Assembly (NCBI GenBank): GCA_934658705.1
Contig: CAKUHP010000003.1
Coordinates: forward strand, 1 to 64,000
From: an uncultured Collinsella sp.
Lineage (GTDB): Bacteria > Actinomycetota > Coriobacteriia > Coriobacteriales > Coriobacteriaceae
DNA length: 64,000 nucleotides
Direction: 5' to 3'
Position numbers and translations under genes: made by a program. Shown here piece by piece: positions 17,201 to 26,200 of the stretch. How positions within the stretch are numbered: position 1 is the stretch's first letter; each line of letters opens with the position of its first letter. The notes below the pieces were generated by a model. It saw only the letters and a list, made by a program, of their open reading frames with translations. It ran no database searches and was not told the origin of the DNA.

Positions 17201-17695
17201 GCTGTTCAGATCGCCCAGCTTCTTCTGCTGCTGTTCGGCCTTGTCAACAGCGTCCTTAAGCTCGTCGATCTTCTCCTGCAGCGCCGCAACTTCTGCCGCA
17301 TTCTGCTCGGCCGCGTTATCGGTCACGGCCTGCGAAGCCTGGTTCTTTTGCTGCTGAGCCTGCTTTTGCGCCTGACCTGCGGCATCGGCCTTCTTTTGAG
17401 CCGCATCATAGGCCGCCTTGGCAGCCTCAAACTGCTTCGCCGACTCCTCGGCCAGTTGCTCCGCTGTTTTCGCAACTGCCTGGTTACCGGCGACAACGGT
17501 GTTCTCGATGGGGCTTTCGCCCTTTACCGTACCGGTGGTGTCACCGGCTGGCGCGGCAATTGCCGCCAGCGGCGACATAAGCGGCTGGGCGATGAGGCCC
17601 GCCGTCAAAACGGTTACGACGGCGCGGTTGGCGACACCCCTCACGTTGACGGTCTTGGCCGGAGACGAAAGATGCTTTGGACTGTACTTTGCCAT
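14213..17695 (-). CDS. Sortase-anchored coiled-coil surface protein with internal CAP domain
   Basis: This 1160-aa protein has a signal peptide (about 1-50, ending S-P-L-A-A-I-A-A-P-A). A long Ala/Lys/Glu/Asp-rich coiled coil follows (about 75-455). A globular CAP/SCP-like domain (about 465-690) includes M-A-Q-S-A-L-D-V, a conserved G-H-A-A and E-I-G-H-Y-L-N-F-I-N-P-G. A second coiled coil runs about 700-1080. The cell-wall signal is LAQTGD, hydrophobic helix, then R-R-R-K (last 37 residues). The motif deviates from LPXTG (Ala for Pro) but keeps the TG cleavage pair. The start at 17695 has GGGAG seven bases upstream. It is probably an adhesin or cell-surface enzyme held on a stalk; ligand unknown. 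Confidence 0.85.
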   Translation of the reverse strand: MAKYSPKHLSSPAKTVNVRGVANRAVVTVLTAGLIAQPLMSPLAAIAAPAGDTTGTVKGESPIENTVVAGNQAVAKTAEQLAEESAKQFEAAKAAYDAAQKKADAAGQAQKQAQQQKNQASQAVTDNAAEQNAAEVAALQEKIDELKDAVDKAEQQQKKLGDLNSQLDQANKSVADKTQALKDAKAKRDDAKKALEDAQAKLKDMGMDEYEAAKKAVEDAQAKLNAANADVKAAEGEYEAAKTVAAKAEQAKADAEAAVTTAQDKKQQTAAALVTATTARDNAQKKLDQAQAALNAATSGTGVDLNALEAAKVAATGELKAAQAELEAATTADTAAQENLQTAQAAVAAAQERATAANAAVASAQSAYDAASKECNAAASKRDAAKTAYEQAQQTEADKLAEYNHLAEVAKQKKSALENATSDYNKANDEYSTASANVKALEQQISELKANMKVDTDAVKAGLLGFMNHIASSTSFTDAQRANASNAAKLLDGSASKVAWYDDYVNLDASDADNAFSLVNLQNTLTYMNAVNGIRRANGLSDMKVSIVSMAQSALDVCYSSNVWGHAAESGEGDYSSYSENLAMGAGAYKGSNNPEDWEWAYDNEDDCSAEWPFIGWYTAEKREYDKGVRNFNEIGHYLNFINPGTNSFGFAVGYGKDGNRSTPDDDGEPFPVSIYQGNWAEGDFTVDEFKNLVNTYVDSVYHAGGTAAQKAQLAELQNQLAAAQKVRDAKHDALGSAGTSLNAAKSAANEANENVAAAKGDYEAAQEATAIARAAYDAADVNLKNVDIETPKANLDAAKSEAAAAQTALDKANAALADCQTNASKASARKAKAQGDYDAAKAKSDQANEAYGDATASVKDLTDKRDAANTDLTNKQGTLDEAKKADVTAQAGVDDAKAAATAAATALSNAQQAVTNKKQALAAAQQEVTSAQTALDAANVAFQRYADAQKALDNAEAAHKAAVASVNAAQDQLDAANQAVEDAKKAIADAQTELEADRALQADLEHVDHEASLDAGVTVFSAGWTARNQLPKLGAAYARYKAAVDAETGLRQAEADADAKLSDANDAYAAALAELNDAKDALAAAQAEYDKYHPKAEPQAKPQVAQAAAKAPAAKKQAADGALAQTGDNSELAGEVFVIGGVTLVAAGVTLGDRRRKQM

Positions 17696-17760
17696 GTTGT
17701 GCTCCCTTCGACACAACGCGAATTGCGTTACCGCGAATATAGGGCCGCAATTTTCGGTCT

Positions 17761-17774
17761 TTGTTGCGCAACAA
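17761..17774. promoter_or_regulatory. Putative operator, palindrome TTGTTGCGCAACAA
   Basis: A perfect 14-bp palindrome 66-79 nt upstream of the surface-protein start. Twelve bases are identical to the site at 1357-1368 upstream of the zinc-ribbon gene. Confidence 0.45.
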
Positions 17775-17983
17775 TGCGGACAGCCTGCCGATTCGGTTGT
17801 TCAACAGCTTTCAACACATTTCCGTCATATATGTAGTTGTGATTGGAGCATATTGCGGGGTGTCACTGGACGCGGGGAAGCTGTCCAGTCGACCTTGCCC
17901 CATGCCACGGCATCCGTTTTGCCTGTCCCGGTGTAGAGTAATACCAGCAAGCACGACGTGGCCCGTGCCGGAACGAGGAGAAC

Positions 17984-19123
17984 ATGGAACTCGACAAGCA
18001 ACAGATCAAGCGACTGCGCGAACGCCATCACCGGCGCCACGGCATCCGCCCCGCCCATAGCGAGGCCATGGAGAACGCCGCCCGCTTCCTTAAGCAGGCG
18101 TTCAACATTCGCGAGGGTCGCGCGCCCTATCACGTGATTCGCAAGCGCTTTGTAAACGGGGCGCGCCTGACCGGCTCGCACCTATGCATCCTCATCATCG
18201 CCATGCTCATCGCGAGTATCGGACTCGATATCGACTCGGGCATCGCCATTGTGGGCGCTATGCTCATCTGCCCGCTCATGGGCTCGGTCCTTGCCATGGC
18301 ATACGGCATCGCCACGCTCGACCGCGAGATTACCGTCGAGGCCATCGCCGGCTTGGCGCTCCAAATGGCATTTTGCCTGGTCACATCCACGTTGTACTTC
18401 AAGCTCTCGCCCCTTAGCACCACCACGGCCGCCATCATCGACAACTCGACGCCCACCGTCTGGGACCTTGCCGTCGCCCTCGCCGGCGGCTTTGCGGGCG
18501 GGCTGGGCAACTCGCGCGATCAGGAGCCCGCCACGCTTATCGCCGGCGTGGCCGTGGCGACCGCGCTCATGCCGCCCCTTTGCGCAGCGGGTTATGGCAT
18601 CGCCATCGCAAGCGGATCGCTGTTTCTTTCGGCACTCTACGAGTTTGGCATCAACGTGGTCTTTATCGCGCTGGCGGCCGAAGCCGTGCTGCTTCTTTTG
18701 CGCGTGCCGCTCAAACGTGACCTCAACGGCGACGGCGTCGTAACCGCCGAGGAAGACGCCGAGGTTGACGAGCTGTCACGCAAAGTGCGCCGCCGCATTG
18801 TTGTGGGCACGGTGATCTTTGCCATCCCCTGCATCGTTATGACCGCGGGCTCCATTGGCTCGGCGCAGGCCGGCGTGCAGGACGGCTACGGCGTCACCGA
18901 GACCACGCGCGAGCTCGGCGCGGTGCTGCCGGGCTTTAAGGATTACACCGTCGCCGTCGAGACTTCGGCCACCGAAGGCGACGAGGAGGGCATCGTCGAG
19001 CGCGAGATTGTCGCCCATGTGACGACGAGCGAGAGGCTCGGGGCACACGACCGCCACGTCGCCCGCAAACTCATCGACCTCAACGTGCCCGAACTCGACC
19101 GCGTGGAGTTCGATGTGAAGTGA
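17984..19123 (+). CDS. DUF389 family membrane protein
   Basis: This 379-aa protein has a cytoplasmic N-terminal region (about 1-60) and six membrane segments with the DUF389 pattern (G-A-M-L-I-C-P-L-M-G-S-V-L-A, A-L-M-P-P-L-C-A-A-G-Y-G-I-A). Its C-terminal soluble region has an EF-hand-like D-L-N-G-D-G-V-V-T segment near residues 245-256. DUF389 proteins are uncharacterised; the D-x-N-x-D-G loop could bind calcium, which is inference. The start has GAGGAG four bases upstream. It is monocistronic and convergent with the arylsulfotransferase gene. Confidence 0.85.
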   Translation: MELDKQQIKRLRERHHRRHGIRPAHSEAMENAARFLKQAFNIREGRAPYHVIRKRFVNGARLTGSHLCILIIAMLIASIGLDIDSGIAIVGAMLICPLMGSVLAMAYGIATLDREITVEAIAGLALQMAFCLVTSTLYFKLSPLSTTTAAIIDNSTPTVWDLAVALAGGFAGGLGNSRDQEPATLIAGVAVATALMPPLCAAGYGIAIASGSLFLSALYEFGINVVFIALAAEAVLLLLRVPLKRDLNGDGVVTAEEDAEVDELSRKVRRRIVVGTVIFAIPCIVMTAGSIGSAQAGVQDGYGVTETTRELGAVLPGFKDYTVAVETSATEGDEEGIVEREIVAHVTTSERLGAHDRHVARKLIDLNVPELDRVEFDVK

Positions 19124-19174
19124 TGCGGGTACTGAGCGGATCGGCGCAGGCACGGGGACCACGCAAGCGCCGGG

Positions 19175-20908
19175 CTACAGCTCGTACTTGTACACGCGGT
19201 AGATGTACTTTTCGGCTTCCATCTCGTAGGTGGCGATGGGCAGTCCGTAGCGATCGTACTCGGTAAAGGTCTTGGTCTGGCCCGATGCCACGAGCATGCT
19301 GTTCGAATTGCCAACGCGCTGCGCGCTGCTCACGTAGCCCGAGAACGGCGCCGCGATCTGCTCCCGGAGTTCGTAGGTGCGCGCGGTCTCGTCCACCGTA
19401 AAGATGCGCCCAAACGAATGCGTGCCCTTGCTGTAGTCGGTCACCACCGCGGCACCCAGCTGGCCCCAGTCAAACTTGGGGTAGCTCTCGGCCGCGCCAA
19501 AGTTGTTGTCGTACAGAAGCACCTGGTAGCGGCCGGTTGTTACCGTATCGGAGCTCGGCAGATAGGTCACGCTGTGCTGGCCCGCGTTGAGCGAAAAATC
19601 GCCTTGGGCCTGCAGCAACTTGTCTTCGAAGCCCGAACCAGCCCAAAAATCGGGCGATCCCATGAGCCAATCAACCGTGGGCGTGCCGTAGATGTCGGTG
19701 AGCTTGATAACCGTCGAGGTCTCGCGCGAGCTGAGCAAGACAGTGCCGCCGCCGAGCCACTGGATCGTGTTGATATGGATCCAATCCAGGTCGCCGTCTT
19801 GTGCCACTTTGGCACTCGCCTTGAGGTCGGGAAAGATGTCACCCAGGTCCACGACGAGGGAAACATCGCCCGTTGTCACGTCGATTTTAATGATGAGGTC
19901 CTCGACGTTGACGCGCTCGCCTTTATCCTTGTCGGCCGCACGGTCGACGTCCAAGTCGGCCTCGGAGCCGGCATGGCTCGCCAGCACCAGCAGGTTGCCG
20001 TCGTCATCGAAGGCATAGTCGTGATGCAGCTCGTAGTCGCCGGTGCTCCAGACGTTTACCACCTGGCCGATGGCGTTGATCTGAGCCATCTTGGTAGTCG
20101 AGACGCTCATGATCATGCTGCCGTCGCCCGGGAACAACAGGCGGTGGCTGCGGTAACCGATGATCAGCACCTCGCCGCGAATCTGGCCCGCGTTGTCGTA
20201 GAGGTACATGAAGTCGAGCTTGGACGAGTCATTGCCCAGGATGGTAAAGAGGCCATCGGCAAGCGGCGTGTTGGACTCCCCCGCCGTAACGGCGAGGCGC
20301 TCTTCCTCCTCGCCCTTGAGCGCCGACGTTTTGACGGTAAACGTCGAGGTGCGGCTGCTGCCATCTTGCGCGGTGCAGGTGAGGGTCACAGTGTTCTTAT
20401 GACCCGGGATAAGGCCGATGACCTTGAACTCATGCTCCGTTGCCAGCGTGTCGCCGCCGCGGGGCGTGCGGGAGAAAGCCGCAACTTTGGGGGAATCGCT
20501 GGTCTTTTTGCGGCCGGCGACCTCGTAGGAGACGGTCACGGGATCCGCTGTTGCAAAGCGCACGTAGCAGCTCAGGGTATCGGTGCCAAAGGGATCGGCT
20601 TTGACGAACGGGGTCGTTTCGTCATAGCTGCCTGCGGCGTACTCGGCATCGAGCTGGTCTTTGATGGCCGCCTGCTTCTCGACGTTGTAGGTTGCGGCAA
20701 TCTGCTTGTGGACCTTCTTCTGCTCGTCGGTGAGTTCGGTATCCGTGGAGGATGAGTTGCTCGCATCGGCTCCGGTAACAGAGCAGCCCACAAGCCCCGC
20801 GCCCGCCAGTGCCAGCGCACCTGCCGCGCCCGTAAGGGCTGCGCGACGCGTGAGCAGCCAACTGGTTTTGTTGTTCACCCTCGAATCGTCACCATCAAAG
20901 AATGTCAT
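19175..20908 (-). CDS. Aryl-sulfate sulfotransferase (ASST), exported lipoprotein
   Basis: This 577-aa enzyme likely moves sulfate from a phenolic sulfate ester to another phenol, without PAPS. The N-terminus has a twin-arginine motif L-T-R-R-A-A-L and a lipobox L-V-G-C, so it is probably Tat-exported and lipidated. The ASST beta-propeller is recognisable by L-H-H-D-Y-A-F-D-D-D-G-N-L-L-V-L-A, H-I-N-T-I-Q-W and G-Q-H-S-V-T-Y-L. An N-terminal DUF4988-like/Ig-type segment comes first (about 75-190). The start at 20908 has AAGGA upstream, while the in-frame ATG six codons earlier lacks one. Gut ASSTs act on bile-acid, drug and polyphenol sulfates. Confidence 0.85.
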   Translation of the reverse strand: MTFFDGDDSRVNNKTSWLLTRRAALTGAAGALALAGAGLVGCSVTGADASNSSSTDTELTDEQKKVHKQIAATYNVEKQAAIKDQLDAEYAAGSYDETTPFVKADPFGTDTLSCYVRFATADPVTVSYEVAGRKKTSDSPKVAAFSRTPRGGDTLATEHEFKVIGLIPGHKNTVTLTCTAQDGSSRTSTFTVKTSALKGEEEERLAVTAGESNTPLADGLFTILGNDSSKLDFMYLYDNAGQIRGEVLIIGYRSHRLLFPGDGSMIMSVSTTKMAQINAIGQVVNVWSTGDYELHHDYAFDDDGNLLVLASHAGSEADLDVDRAADKDKGERVNVEDLIIKIDVTTGDVSLVVDLGDIFPDLKASAKVAQDGDLDWIHINTIQWLGGGTVLLSSRETSTVIKLTDIYGTPTVDWLMGSPDFWAGSGFEDKLLQAQGDFSLNAGQHSVTYLPSSDTVTTGRYQVLLYDNNFGAAESYPKFDWGQLGAAVVTDYSKGTHSFGRIFTVDETARTYELREQIAAPFSGYVSSAQRVGNSNSMLVASGQTKTFTEYDRYGLPIATYEMEAEKYIYRVYKYEL

Positions 20909-20993
20909 TGCTGTCGTTTCCTTCATGTGCTGGGCGTTTGCCGCTTTGTGTCCAATATGGCTCGCAGCTTAGCAAACGCCCCTTAATGCAAGC

Positions 20994-21806
20994 TTAGGCT
21001 TGCGACAGCGCGGGGCCGTGGCCGCGATGGCGCTCGATCCAGTCCACAGCAAAGTCGACGAGCTCGCGTTGGCGCATAAAGCGGATTATCCCGTTACCGA
21101 GAGGCGCCGCGTGAACCGTGCATTCACGCTCAAAAGCAGCGCCGATCTCTTCGAAGTCCCCGCCATCGACAAAGAGCGTGCGGTACTCCTTCCACACGCG
21201 CTGGCCGTTTTCCATGATCGCGCTGTGCTCCACGCAGTCGTGCTTTCCCGGGTATTGTGCACGGGCATCGGCTAAATGAAGGGATGTGTTCTTGTCGTAG
21301 CCCACGCCCACGAGCAGCACATAGCCGTCCAGGTCGTACAGGCGCGCGATGGGCGACCCGTCGCCAAAGATGTTGCTCAGGTCGTGATTCTCCGTCAGGA
21401 ACTGAGCACGTGGGCCGTTTGCCGCCACCGAACGCGCCGGGTGGTCGCTACGGAGCGTACCCGGCCACGTCCGGAACATCTCGGCAACGGCCCCCATCGT
21501 ATTGGTGGGCGTGATGCGTTTGTCATAAGCTGGCCAGTTATCGCGAATCAGCTGCCACCACTCTTGCGGTTCTTGCCAATGGACGCCGCTTGCCGGATCC
21601 AGGTTTTTCCACGACTGCGTCGGCATCATGATAGTGCCGGTCTCGCCCACCGTCTGGAGCAGCGCCTCGATAACCGGTTGCGCGCCGCCGCATACATATC
21701 CGAGGGAGCTGAGCGAGCAATGGACCATGACCGTCTGCCCCGAGCGCATGCCAACGGCAGAAAGCGCATCGAGGATATCCTGCTTGAGTACGATTTGTCG
21801 GTCCAT
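20994..21806 (-). CDS. AAC(3) family aminoglycoside N-acetyltransferase-like protein
   Basis: This 270-aa protein is of the antibiotic NAT (AAC(3)) family, which transfers acetyl from acetyl-CoA. Family landmarks are M-V-H-C-S-L-S-S-L-G-Y-V near residue 28, G-T-I-M-M-P-T-Q-S-W, and the substrate-binding R-S-D-H-P-A-R-S-V-A-A-N-G. Chromosomal relatives such as Bacillus YokD are not always true resistance enzymes, so resistance cannot be claimed. The start has AAAGGAG six bases upstream. It lies between the ASST and hydroxyacyl-CoA dehydrogenase genes on the same strand, with gaps of 85-87 bp. Confidence 0.85.
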   Translation of the reverse strand: MDRQIVLKQDILDALSAVGMRSGQTVMVHCSLSSLGYVCGGAQPVIEALLQTVGETGTIMMPTQSWKNLDPASGVHWQEPQEWWQLIRDNWPAYDKRITPTNTMGAVAEMFRTWPGTLRSDHPARSVAANGPRAQFLTENHDLSNIFGDGSPIARLYDLDGYVLLVGVGYDKNTSLHLADARAQYPGKHDCVEHSAIMENGQRVWKEYRTLFVDGGDFEEIGAAFERECTVHAAPLGNGIIRFMRQRELVDFAVDWIERHRGHGPALSQA

Positions 21807-21893
21807 TGCCGCTCCTTTCTATTTCTGGGTCCATCTTCCCACTGTTGGCGGCCGAAAATGATCTGTTTTCCTCCGTCCCCGAGGGATCATTTT

Positions 21894-22853
21894 TTAGTAC
21901 TTGAAGAAGCCCTCGCCTGAGCTTTCGCCTAGCTTGTCTTCGTCGAGCATCTTCTTGAGGACGGATGCCATGGCCTTAAAGTTATAGGGCATCATCATCT
22001 TTTTGAGCAGCGGACTCACCAGACCCGGGACCTTTTGATACTGCATGACGATGTTGTAGGCCGTCTGGATGCCCACGGTATCGAACACCCGGAACGGGCC
22101 CTTGGGGGCACCGGTGCCGCGCGTCCATGCGAGGTCGATGCTCTTGGGGTCGCTCACGCCCGAGACATACAGGTCAAGGCCCGAGAGCAGCCACGGCACC
22201 AGCATGGAGTTAAGCAGGTAGCCGTTCTTTTCCTTGTTGACGGGCAGTGCCAGCATGCGGATGTCGTTGGCAAAGTTGACGAGCTCATCGAAGTAGCGCT
22301 TGTCGGTTTGGTCCTGGGCCATGACCTCGGTCATGTTGTTCTTCCAGATGGAGTTGGCAAAGTGCAGCGACAGGTACTTCTCGGGGCGGCCGGTGTACTT
22401 GGCAAAGGTGCTCGGCAGCAGCGTGGAGGAGTTGGTCACGACGACGGTCTTTTGCGGCAGGACCGGGGCGAGCTTCTTGTAGAAGTCGATCTTTGCCTGG
22501 GTGTCCTCGGCCATAGACTCGATGACCAGGTCGGCGTCAGCAACGGCCTTGGCGAGGTCGAGCTCCAGTTTAAGCGTGGAGTAGGCGCGCTCGACGGCGG
22601 CGAGCGCCGCATCCTTGTCGAAGGGTTTGTCGCTATCGGCGATGCCGGCGCACCACTCGCCCGTGCCGTCCGCCATGCCCTCGATGGCTGCGATGTACTC
22701 CTCGCGCACATGGTCGATCTTGGGCTGGGTGCGGCCGATGCTACCCTCGCTGCGCAGCCAAATCGTTACGTCAAAGCCGCAGAAGGCAGCCTGGAAGGCA
22801 ATCTGGCTTCCCAGCACGCCGCCGCCGGCAACGCAAACAGTCTTGTAGCTCAT
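21894..22853 (-). CDS. 3-hydroxyacyl-CoA (3-hydroxybutyryl-CoA) dehydrogenase
   Basis: This 319-aa NAD(P)-dependent dehydrogenase has an N-terminal Rossmann fold with G-G-G-V-L-G-S-Q (about 10-17), V-I-E-S-M-A-E-D, and the catalytic-region S-S-T-L-L-P-S-T followed by S-L-H-F-A-N. This matches 3HCDH_N plus the C-terminal 3HCDH domain. The likely step is reversible oxidation of 3-hydroxyacyl-CoA to 3-ketoacyl-CoA. The catalytic His is in S-L-H-F. The start has GAGAGGA upstream. It lies next to the big acyl-CoA dehydratase-activase gene, separated by a 416-bp repeat-bearing gap, so a linked acyl-CoA pathway is possible but not shown. Confidence 0.85.
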   Translation of the reverse strand: MSYKTVCVAGGGVLGSQIAFQAAFCGFDVTIWLRSEGSIGRTQPKIDHVREEYIAAIEGMADGTGEWCAGIADSDKPFDKDAALAAVERAYSTLKLELDLAKAVADADLVIESMAEDTQAKIDFYKKLAPVLPQKTVVVTNSSTLLPSTFAKYTGRPEKYLSLHFANSIWKNNMTEVMAQDQTDKRYFDELVNFANDIRMLALPVNKEKNGYLLNSMLVPWLLSGLDLYVSGVSDPKSIDLAWTRGTGAPKGPFRVFDTVGIQTAYNIVMQYQKVPGLVSPLLKKMMMPYNFKAMASVLKKMLDEDKLGESSGEGFFKY

Positions 22854-23021
22854 AGGAACAGTCCTCTCTTACGTAATTCCATAGATGTGCATTTATTCAA
22901 CCGTATGGAGGCTACGAGTCAGAGGTGGGTTCTATAAACGGACGCTTTTACGCGGCGAACGGCTACACCTGTTCATTATCTCAGGGTTTCGGAGCCGGCT
23001 TTTGGTGTCGTTGGGGCATCG

Positions 23022-23153
23022 TTTTCGGAAGTGCGGGGAAAAATCGAGCCTCCCCGACCAGACCGGCTTTTTTGACAACAAAACCGCAGGTCACAAGAGT
23101 CCAAAAGAGCGGTGTGCTCGGGGGTTTCGAGTTTTTCCCCGCACTTCCGAAAT
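23022..23153. repeat. Imperfect inverted repeat, about 35-bp arms
   Basis: The left arm begins TTTTCGGAAGTGCGGGGAAA and the right arm is its near-perfect complement, ending TTCCCCGCACTTCCGAAA. Arms run about 23022-23058 and 23117-23153, with a loop of about 58 nt. It looks like a small non-autonomous element or REP-type sequence. No flanking direct repeats are obvious. Confidence 0.75.
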
Positions 23154-23204
23154 CAAGGCTCGCAGAGGACAACCGCAAGACCATTTACGCAACATATGTC
23201 CAAC

Positions 23205-23241
23205 AAAAACGGGTGGTAGCCGGCACGGCTACCACCCGTTT
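23205..23241 (-). terminator. Terminator of the acyl-CoA dehydratase-activase gene
   Basis: Fourteen-bp arms (AAACGGGTGGTAGC and its complement) with a 7-nt loop; the minus-strand reading continues TTTTTGTTGG. It lies about 30 bp past the stop. Confidence 0.85.
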
Positions 23242-23269
23242 GTCTTATATCCGGCTCGAAGTAGGCCAA

Positions 23270-26200
23270 CTACTTCTTGATGCCGCGTCCTAGGCGCTTG
23301 GCGACCGATGCCACGGCCTCCTCGCTCACCGAGTCACAGCTCACGCAGCCGTCGTGGGCACGCATCTGGCCGGTAACCTCGTCCATCGCGAGCGGCGCCA
23401 CCTTCTCGAGCTTAAAGCCCTTGCCGGCGCGCATGTTTTCCTTCGCCACGCTGATCATGAGCTTAATGCGGTTGAGCTGGTTGACCTCGGACGCACCCGG
23501 GTCGTAGTCCACCGCGACGATGTTGCTCTCGGGGTGCTGACGGCGCAGCTCCTTGATGACGGCCTTGCCCACCACGTGGTTGGGCAGGCAAGCGAAGGGC
23601 TGCGTGCAGATGATATTGGGCGCGCCATGGTCGATCAGGTCGAGCATCTCGGCCGTGAGCAGCCAGCCCTCGCCCATGTTGTTGCACACCGAAAGCACCG
23701 TACGGGCCTTGTCAGCCATGGTGCCAATGCGCTCGGGTGCCTCAAAGCGCTCGGACTTCTCGAGCAGCTCCTCCACCGGTGTGCGCATCCAGTCCACCAG
23801 CTTAATGAGCGCCTGCATGCTAGCGCGCGTGGTGGCAGAGCTTCCCAGCTCGTCCTTCTGCAGCTCGGCATTGCTCATGGAGTACAGGAAGAAATCGAGC
23901 AGACCCGGCACCACGGCCTCGCAGCCCTCGCGCTCGATGACATCGACCACGTGGTTGTTGGCCGTGGGGTGGAACTTGACCAGGATCTCGCCGACCACGC
24001 CCACGCGTGGCTTGGTGCTCTCGCCCACAAGCGGCATGGTGTCGAACGCGCGGATTGCCTCGCGCGCAAGCTTGGTGTAGTTGTGCCTGTTGAACTTAGG
24101 CGCCAGCTTGCGGGCGCGCGCCATGTACTCCTCGTAGAGCGCGTTGGCGGCACCGGGCGTAGCCTCGTACGGGCGGCAGCGATAGAGCATTTGCATCATC
24201 ACGTCACCAAAGAGTACCGCGTAGACCGCCTGCTTGAGCAGCGCCGGCGTAATCTTAAAGCCGGGGTTGTCCTCGCCAAGCGCCACGGCCGAAAGCGAGA
24301 TCACGGGAATCTCGGGGTGGCCGCTCTCGCGCAGGGCCTTGCGGATGAGCGCGATGTAGTTGGTGGCGCGGCAGCCGCCGCCGGTCTGGCTGATGACCAC
24401 GGCCGTCTTGGACAGGTCGTAGCGACCGCTCTCGATAGCCTCCATGATCTGGCCCGTCACCAGAATCGACGGGTAGCAGATGTCGTTGTTCACGTAGCGC
24501 AGGCCTGCCTCGACGGCGTCATGGTCGGTCGAGGGCAGCAGCTCTAAGTTGTAGCCGGCACCGCGGAATACCTCTTTGACCAGGTCAAAGTGGATCGGCG
24601 CCATCTGCGGGCACAGGATGGTGTAGCCCTCGTCGCGCATCTGCTCGGTAAAGGGCACCTTGGGCCATGCGGTCGATGCGCTCTCGCGCTGGGCCTCAAA
24701 CGTGTACTTGCGACTCGCGAACGCGGGTGCATCCGTGGAGGGTGCCACCGGCGAGGCGTCGCCCTGCTCGTAGGCCTCGCCCGCGGCCGTGGCCTCGGCC
24801 AGACGCTCGGCCTCCTGATCCTTGAGTGCTGCCATGAGCGAGCGGATGCGGATGCGCGCGGCGCCCAGGTTGGACACCTCGTCGATCTTGAGCACGGTGT
24901 AGATCTTGCCGCTGGCCTCCAAGATCTCCTGCACCTGGTCGGTGGTCAGGGCGTCCAGACCGCAGCCGAAAGAGTTGAGCTGGATCAGGTCCAGGTCGTT
25001 GCGCATCGTCACAAAACGGGCGACGGCGTACAGGCGGCTGTGGTACATCCACTGGTCGACAACGCGAATCGGACGCTCAGGCTTTACCAGATGCGCGAGC
25101 GAATCCTCGGTAAAGACCGCAAAGCCAAAGCTCGAGATAAGCTCGGGCAGGGCGTGGTTGATCTCGGGGTCGTTGTGGTAGGGACGGCCGGCGAGCACGA
25201 TACCGTGGCCGCCGTGGTCCTCGACCCACTTAAGGGCTTCCTCGCCCATGGTCTGGATGTCCTCGTGGAAACGAGCATCGGCCTCAAAGGCGGCGTTGAC
25301 GGCGGCGTCGACCTCGGAGCGCGTGATCTTGGGTCCGCGCACGCGACCGCGACCGGCCTCGGCGTCGGCCACGCGGTCGACGGCGAGCACCTGGTACAAA
25401 CGGCGCTTAAGCTCGGTCTTGTCGTGATACGGCACAAACGGGTACAGGAACTCGATGTTCTGCTCGCGGATCTCGTCGATGTTGAGCGCCAGCGCCGTGG
25501 GGTAGCTCATGACGATAGGGCAGTTGTAGCAGTTACCGGCAGTCGGATCCTCCTTGCGCTCCCAGCGCACACACGGCATCCAAATGAAGTCGACATCGCG
25601 GTCGATGAGGTTCATCACGTGGCCATGGCTCATCTTGGCCGGGTAGCACACGCTCTCGGACGGCATGGACTCGATGCCCGCCTGGTAGGTCTTTTTGCTC
25701 GACTGCTCGGACAGCTGCACACTAAAGCCCAGACGCGTAAAGAACGCATGCCAGAAGGGGTAGTTCTCATACATGTTGAGCGCGCGCGGAATGCCGACGG
25801 TGCCGCGCGGAGCCTCGTCGGGGCTTAGCACCTCGCGGTTAAAGAGCAGCTCGTTTTTCTTTTTGAAGAGGTTGGGGGCCTCGGTCTTTTGCTTTTTGTG
25901 ACCGGCGCCCTTCTCGCAGCGGTTGCCGGTGATGAAGCGCCTGCCACCGCCAAAGTCGTTGACGGTGAGCTGGCAGTTGTTGGAGCAACGGCCGCAGCGG
26001 ACGTGCTTTTGCGTCACGGTGAGGTGCGCGATGTCCTCAGCAGAGAGGATGGTCGAGACGCCATCGGCGCCGGCGCGATCGCGGGCGAGCAGGGCGGCAC
26101 CGTAGGCACCCATGCAGCCGGCGATGTCGGGGCGCACGGCATGAACGCCGGTGAGCTGCTCAAACGCACGCAGCGTGGCATCGGACATAAAGGTGCCGCC

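Larger units (their letters stand above)
22854..23269. other. 416-bp intergenic gap carrying a large inverted repeat
   Basis: No supportable gene is seen. Short open frames on both strands read through the inverted repeat and mirror one another (both contain G-S-A-G-K-N and F-F-P-A-L-P-K), as expected of a palindrome rather than a protein. The gap contains the inverted repeat at 23022-23153 and a terminator at 23205-23241. Confidence 0.6.

Noticed and set aside
20994-21806. Calling the AAC(3)-type gene an aminoglycoside resistance gene
   Set aside because: Family membership alone does not show resistance, and no mobile element or resistance context surrounds it.
22925-23293. Small protein gene of about 120 codons
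   Set aside because: It reads through the inverted repeat, has a mirror frame on the other strand and lacks a ribosome site.
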